Shown here in pieces: positions 59,903-64,000 of a DNA stretch of 64,000 bases. Every line of letters starts with the position of its first letter. Position 1 is the first letter of the stretch. This DNA comes from Mycogone perniciosa (lineage: Eukaryota > Ascomycota > Sordariomycetes > Hypocreales > Hypocreaceae). The stretch lies in contig JAOALB010000207.1 in the NCBI GenBank assembly GCA_025331125.1, positions 1 through 64,000 of the forward strand. Reading direction: 5' to 3'. The notes under the pieces were generated by a model. The model had not been told where the DNA came from. It made no database searches and was given only the letters and a program-made list of their open reading frames with translations. A program made the translations under genes and the position numbers.

Positions 59903-61170
59903 ATGCCTCCGAGAAGCCTCAACAGGGTCATATCCCGTCAGTTGGCCTCATATGCCACGATCTCCTCAAAAGCCGCGATACGGCCGATAGCCCATCCGTC
60001 AGGATCCGGGATCCGGTTCGGAGCTTCTGTGTCGGGAATAGACATTGACAGGATAAATGGTAATGGATAAATACCCAAAAGCCACTCCAGCTCACCCCTG
60101 TTGGAGAATGGCTTCTCCTTCGATTACCTCTAGCATTCTACTGACACCTCTCAGACAGCGATTTCAGTCTCATACGAGATGCTCTCTACCAGCACCAAGT
60201 CCTTGTCTTCAAGAACCAACACCATGCAACTCCTAAAGCACAATATGAGATCACTCAAAAGTTCGACCCCGCGGCCGCGGCATCATACGGCCATGGAAAG
60301 ACATTAGACGCCAAGCGATCCATCCTGCATCCCGACCTGAAGACGATCCCCCATCAGCCGCAAGTCCAGGTTATCGGGAACGGCGTTGTGGAAGAGTATG
60401 AAGGGCTTCGGAACATTCAGCTTCGACACCCCCACCACAGAACCTTTCATGCCACGACCATCCCAGAGCAAGATGACCTTGACTTTACTCGGTTTTACAG
60501 GTGGCATATAGATGCCGCTCTGTATGGTCTACCACCTCCGGTTGTTACAACTCTTTTTGCTGTTCGCGTTCCCGCAGGCCGCACTCAAACACTCCGTTAC
60601 GATGATGGAACCGGGGATGAGCTCCAGGTGCCGCTCGGCACTACTGCTTTTGTATCTGGCTACACCATGTATGACATGCTCTCCGCCGAAGACCAGCAGT
60701 TCGTTCGTACAACCAAGGTCGAATACGCACCACACCCCTACGTGTGGATCAGTGGCGCCAAGTCCCGTTCCGATGGCCTGGGTCTCGTTTCCGAGGGCAA
60801 AGAAATTCCCTTGGAGAAGCTCCCCAAGGTGGAGGAAAACAAGATTCAGATTCTGCCCATGTGCTGGCGCAACCCAGAGACTGGCCGCTTGGCCTTGCAG
60901 GTGCATCCCTCAGCGGTCCGGAAGCTACATCTCGCTGACGGTACTGTTATGGACGATCTCGAGACGGTGCGCGAGATAGTGCATCGACTGCAACGGCCTG
61001 GTATTGCACCAAAGTTGGTATATGCGCACGACTGGGAGGAAGGCGATTTTGTCATCTTCCACAACAGGAGTCTGATTCATTCTGTCGTCGGGGCCTTTGC
61101 GGAAGATGAAGTGCGCCTGTTTCGTCAGTGCAACATTGCGGGAAGCAGTTTGCCTGAAGGCCCGAAATAA
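59903..61170 (+). CDS. xanA: Alpha-ketoglutarate-dependent xanthine dioxygenase (XanA-like, TauD family)
   Basis: Exons 59903-60059 and 60155-61170 (95-nt intron, branch CTGAC) give 390 residues. XanA converts xanthine to uric acid using Fe(II), alpha-ketoglutarate and O2, a fungal route that bypasses the molybdenum enzyme xanthine dehydrogenase. The iron triad is visible: His170 and Asp172 in FYRWHIDAALYG, and a distal His (about 361) in HNRSLIHSVVGAF. RLFRQCNIAGS follows, with the Arg that binds alpha-ketoglutarate. VTTLFAVRVPAG, YDDGTGDELQVPLGTTAFVSG and EYAPHPYVWISGAKSR are characteristic of the XanA subgroup within TauD proteins. The N-terminus (about 30 residues, Arg/Ser/Ala-rich) resembles a mitochondrial targeting peptide, which is unusual and may be chance. 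Relatives are induced by uric acid and nitrogen limitation; no binding site was identified here. Confidence 0.83.
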
Positions 61171-62027
61171 TCCATCGCTTATGACAGTTGCTGCCTGTAA
61201 GGCTGTCATTGACGTGCATCACCTGCCCCAATCAGAATACTACGAAGGACGGCATATGCACTATGCGTACTCGTATGCATGTACATGCAAGGAAGAGACA
61301 CGGGGAGGGAGAAAACAAGCCTTGGCCGAAACGCGGATGCATGGCGATAGACGAGGGGCTGAATTTCCCCTCTTCTCTTCGGTGACCGGGAATAATGAGA
61401 GGAGATCAGCCAAAATTGCCGGATACGGCGTATGACTGATCCACCATAGGCAAAATCTTGTATGTTCTGGTGACTCCCACCCACGGCTGCTGAAAAACCC
61501 GCATCACGGGTCTCAGAGAGATCAGCCCTGAGTGGCTGAGGAAGCAGACGGCGTCCTGTCGGTTCAACTACCGGCGGGTCCCGCGCCGTCGAACGGAGTG
61601 ATGAAGACGACATTTGGGCCTACGGGACGAGATGGCGTGCTGCAGATGTCCGAAACACGGCGGCGAATCGGCGAGAGTTCCACATCTGTACGGAGCACTC
61701 CACAAATGATAAATGGGTATCTCTGCATTAGTTGACTAATACGGGCTGGGTCGGTTTTTAGATAAAATTGGATGCCGGGTCGGACATGGAAAACATGATT
61801 CATTGTTTTTATACTTTTTTCCTGACAGTCATGATGGTTAACCTCCAAGTGCTTACGAAGTAGACAGTGTTGATTCTCTTGGCTTTTCTCCAATTTACCT
61901 ATATTCACAGTCGATTCTCATGTGGTAGCCGCGCTCTGAATAACGTGTCAAGACATCCAGTCCCTCCTGTGTCTCTTCCATCAGAAATACTTGCTCCTCC
62001 GGATCTCGAGGCAAAAAGGCGGTCGTA
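61171..62027. other. Intergenic between dioxygenase and MFS transporter
   Basis: The two genes lie in tandem with 857 bp between them, enough for a 3'-UTR and an independent promoter. No gene was found. Small frames on both strands lack family character. Confidence 0.55.
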
Positions 62028-63617
62028 ATGCCTCCGCCACCGGCTTCAACGATTTCGTCGTCCTCGGACATTACTCTCCACAATGAAAGTGCCATCGCGA
62101 CAGAAACAACTCCTCTTCTCGCGAGCAAAACTCCGCCCACGGAAGCAGAGCTTGTTGACGCCTCGTCACCGCTCTTAGAAGATGGAACCGCGGCTCAGGC
62201 GAAGAAGCAACCGGGCAAGCCTCTGCCGGTAGTGCAGATCTTCTTGCTATGCTTCGTGCGCACTTTTGAGCCGATGGCCTTCTTTGCCATTTTCCCATTC
62301 ATCGCGCAGATGGTACAGCGGAATGGCCATTTGCCAGACTCCGACGTTGGCTTCTACAGCGGTCTAATAGGTAAGACTTCGTGAAAGCCCGCAACATGCA
62401 GAAACATGGGGGTGGGAAGGCTGACTTTATGGATAGAGTCCCTATTTTCGATCATGCAAATGATCGTCTTGATTTTCTGGGGCCGTCTATCTGATGCTGT
62501 TGGACGCAAGCCCGTTCTGATTTGGACTACTGCCGGCATGGCTGTCGCGACTGTCTTCTTCACGATGGCGACTTCGATCTGGGAGATGATTCTTTTCAGA
62601 TGCATTGCTGGCGTGTTCAGTGGCTCGAGCTTGGTCATTCGAACCATGCTTTCGGACCATTGCACGAGTGAAACGCAGGCCACTGCATTTAGCTGGTTCG
62701 CCTTTGCAGGCAATGTCGGCATCTTCATTGGGCCCATTCTTGGTGGTGGATTGGCGGATCCGGTGAATCAGTATCCCTCGATTTTCAAGGGCATTGACTT
62801 CCTTGAGCGTTACCCTTACGCCTTGCCGGGATTCGTCATTGGTCTAATCTATTTCGTTGGCCTCGTCATCTGTATCATCTTCCTCGACGAGACACTCGAG
62901 CCCGAGAATAGCTCCTCTTCATCATCGGCCTCATCGCCACCGCTGCAGCAACTCTCCACCATGGAGCTCATCAAAGCCCCAGGCGTGGCCCCCGTTCTCT
63001 GGGTCTACAATCACGCCATGTTCCTCGCCTTCGCCTTCACGTCCATCCTGCCAGTCGTGCTCTTCACTCCTATTTCATTAGGCGGCATGGAATTCTCACC
63101 GTTCCGAATCTCCGTCTGGATGGCCATCCAGGGCGCCAGTCAAGCTCTCTGGCTCATTCTTGCGTTTCCTTTCCTCCAGCGCACGTGGGGCACAAAGGGC
63201 GTTCTGCGCTTGTGTGCCATTGCCTATCCGATCTTCTTCGTGGGTTACATCGCCATGAGCACGTTGCTGAGGATCGGCACCGATTCTGCGATGGCATGGT
63301 TTTGGATCCTCGCATTCATCGTCGCGTTTATCGGACCAGGTGTCGCAATGGCGTTTACAGGAGTGCAGTTGGCACTAAATGACGTATCTCCGAATCCACA
63401 CGTTCTCGGCACGCTGAATGCCGTGGCCATGACGGCTGCGAGTGCCATTAGGTCGTTTGTGCCTGGTGTGTCTACGGTTATATATGCCATTGGAGTGCGG
63501 AATCAGATCTTTTGGGGACATTTGGCGTGGGTGATTCTCATTCCCCTTGCCGCGGCTTTTACTATTTGCGTGAAATGGCTTCCTGATGACAAGAAACCAC
63601 CCAAGGATGATGAGTAG
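62028..63617 (+). CDS. MFS transporter (DHA1-like, 12 membrane segments)
   Basis: Exons 62028-62370 and 62437-63617 (66-nt intron in the loop after the first extended segment) give 507 residues. A hydrophilic N-terminus contains ETTPLLASK. Two six-helix halves follow, separated by a Ser-rich loop (EPENSSSSSSASSPPLQQ). The MFS motif A is clear between helices 2 and 3: GRLSDAVGRKPVLI. FRCIAGVFSGSS in helix 4 and the GPILGGGLADP motif after helix 5 are typical of proton-linked antiporters of the DHA1/ZIFL type. Such pumps export drugs, metabolites or metal-linked compounds; the substrate is unknown. The start is the first ATG in frame. It lies 857 bp behind xanA on the same strand. Confidence 0.88.
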
Positions 63618-64000
63618 AAGAAACAAGGGGGACTGGAAAGGGGAAAAGGGGTTAATAAAAAGGGTAGTAAAGATGCAAGGTAATAGCATTGAGACTGCAT
63701 TCATGTTTTGGGTATAATCATCATTGTTGCATTAGCATCGGCGCAAAAGGGACAATATAGGGTTTTAGCAGTTTTTATTTTATTTTATTTTATTTTTAGA
63801 GAGAACATGCTTCATCATCGCAAATGTCCTTGAATCTCAGCGGCATAGGGACCCATGAAGGGGCGTATTAGACAGCATCTGCAAGCTCGAAGAATTTTTG
63901 CTTATATAGTCAATGCCTGATGTTCATCGCCTGTGGGGACCTTTTTATATAAGTGTGATAGACGATTCTATCATAAATTCAGTAGGACATCTCATTGATC
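63618..64000. other. 3' region of the MFS gene
   Basis: AT-rich 3'-UTR and spacer up to the window edge. It includes an (ATTTT)n run at 63775-63796. No gene is seen. Confidence 0.6.
63775..63796. repeat. (ATTTT)n pentanucleotide repeat
   Basis: Four ATTTT units in tandem, downstream of the MFS transporter. Confidence 0.85.

Overview
This window is nuclear DNA from a filamentous ascomycete (Pezizomycotina). Sordariomycetes, most likely Hypocreales, fits best; I cannot name the genus. The reasons are short introns (about 49-98 nt) with GT...AG ends and CTAAC/CTGAC branch points, pyrimidine-rich leaders before start codons, and typical fungal families: GH55 glucanase, Atg17, a Zn2Cys6 regulator, an RNAi-type RNA-dependent RNA polymerase and a xanthine dioxygenase. 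A 9-bp motif, TACGGAGTA, recurs at least 25 times and only outside coding sequence. I saw no rRNA, tRNA, CRISPR array or intact transposon.

Layout, left to right. 1-3.1 kb: a GT microsatellite and a long promoter/leader. 3.1-5.5 kb: secreted GH55 beta-1,3-glucanase (+), whose frame continues past the stop. 6.3-7.9 kb: a decayed kinase fragment (-) abutting a choline-transporter-like (PNS1/CTL) gene (+) that lacks its 5' end. 8.5-10.1 kb: ATG17 (-). 11.6-14.3 kb: calpain-type protease (-). 16.2-17.6 kb: an unknown Cys-pair reading frame broken by two TAG codons. 17.7-18.9 kb: NicO nickel/cobalt permease (-). 21.0-25.1 kb: RdRP (-), head to head with a Zn2Cys6 transcription factor (25.5-28.2 kb, +). 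28.8-30.5 kb: RIO1 kinase (-). 31.5-32.9 kb: pepsin-like protease (+). 33.6-34.5 kb: CipA/NmrA-like oxidoreductase (+). 36.0-37.0 kb: unrecognised nuclear-looking protein (+).

The right half is sparser. 37-40 kb holds no intact gene. 40.0-45.1 kb carries an ABCC transporter with two in-frame stops and a damaged second nucleotide-binding domain. 45.8-46.9 kb may hold a small spliced gene. 49.0-50.7 kb encodes a helical protein resembling the part of fungal NLRs that follows the NTPase. 50.7-54.5 kb is empty, then a secreted alpha/beta hydrolase (54.5-55.7 kb) and a decayed reading frame (57.0-58.2 kb). The window ends with a XanA-type xanthine dioxygenase and an MFS transporter in tandem.

The genes do not form one obvious cluster. 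Housekeeping functions (Atg17, RIO1, RdRP, calpain) alternate with secreted or transport functions and gene debris. Exon boundaries were worked out by hand from splice signals and reading-phase agreement. Family names rest on recognised motifs, not on a database search.
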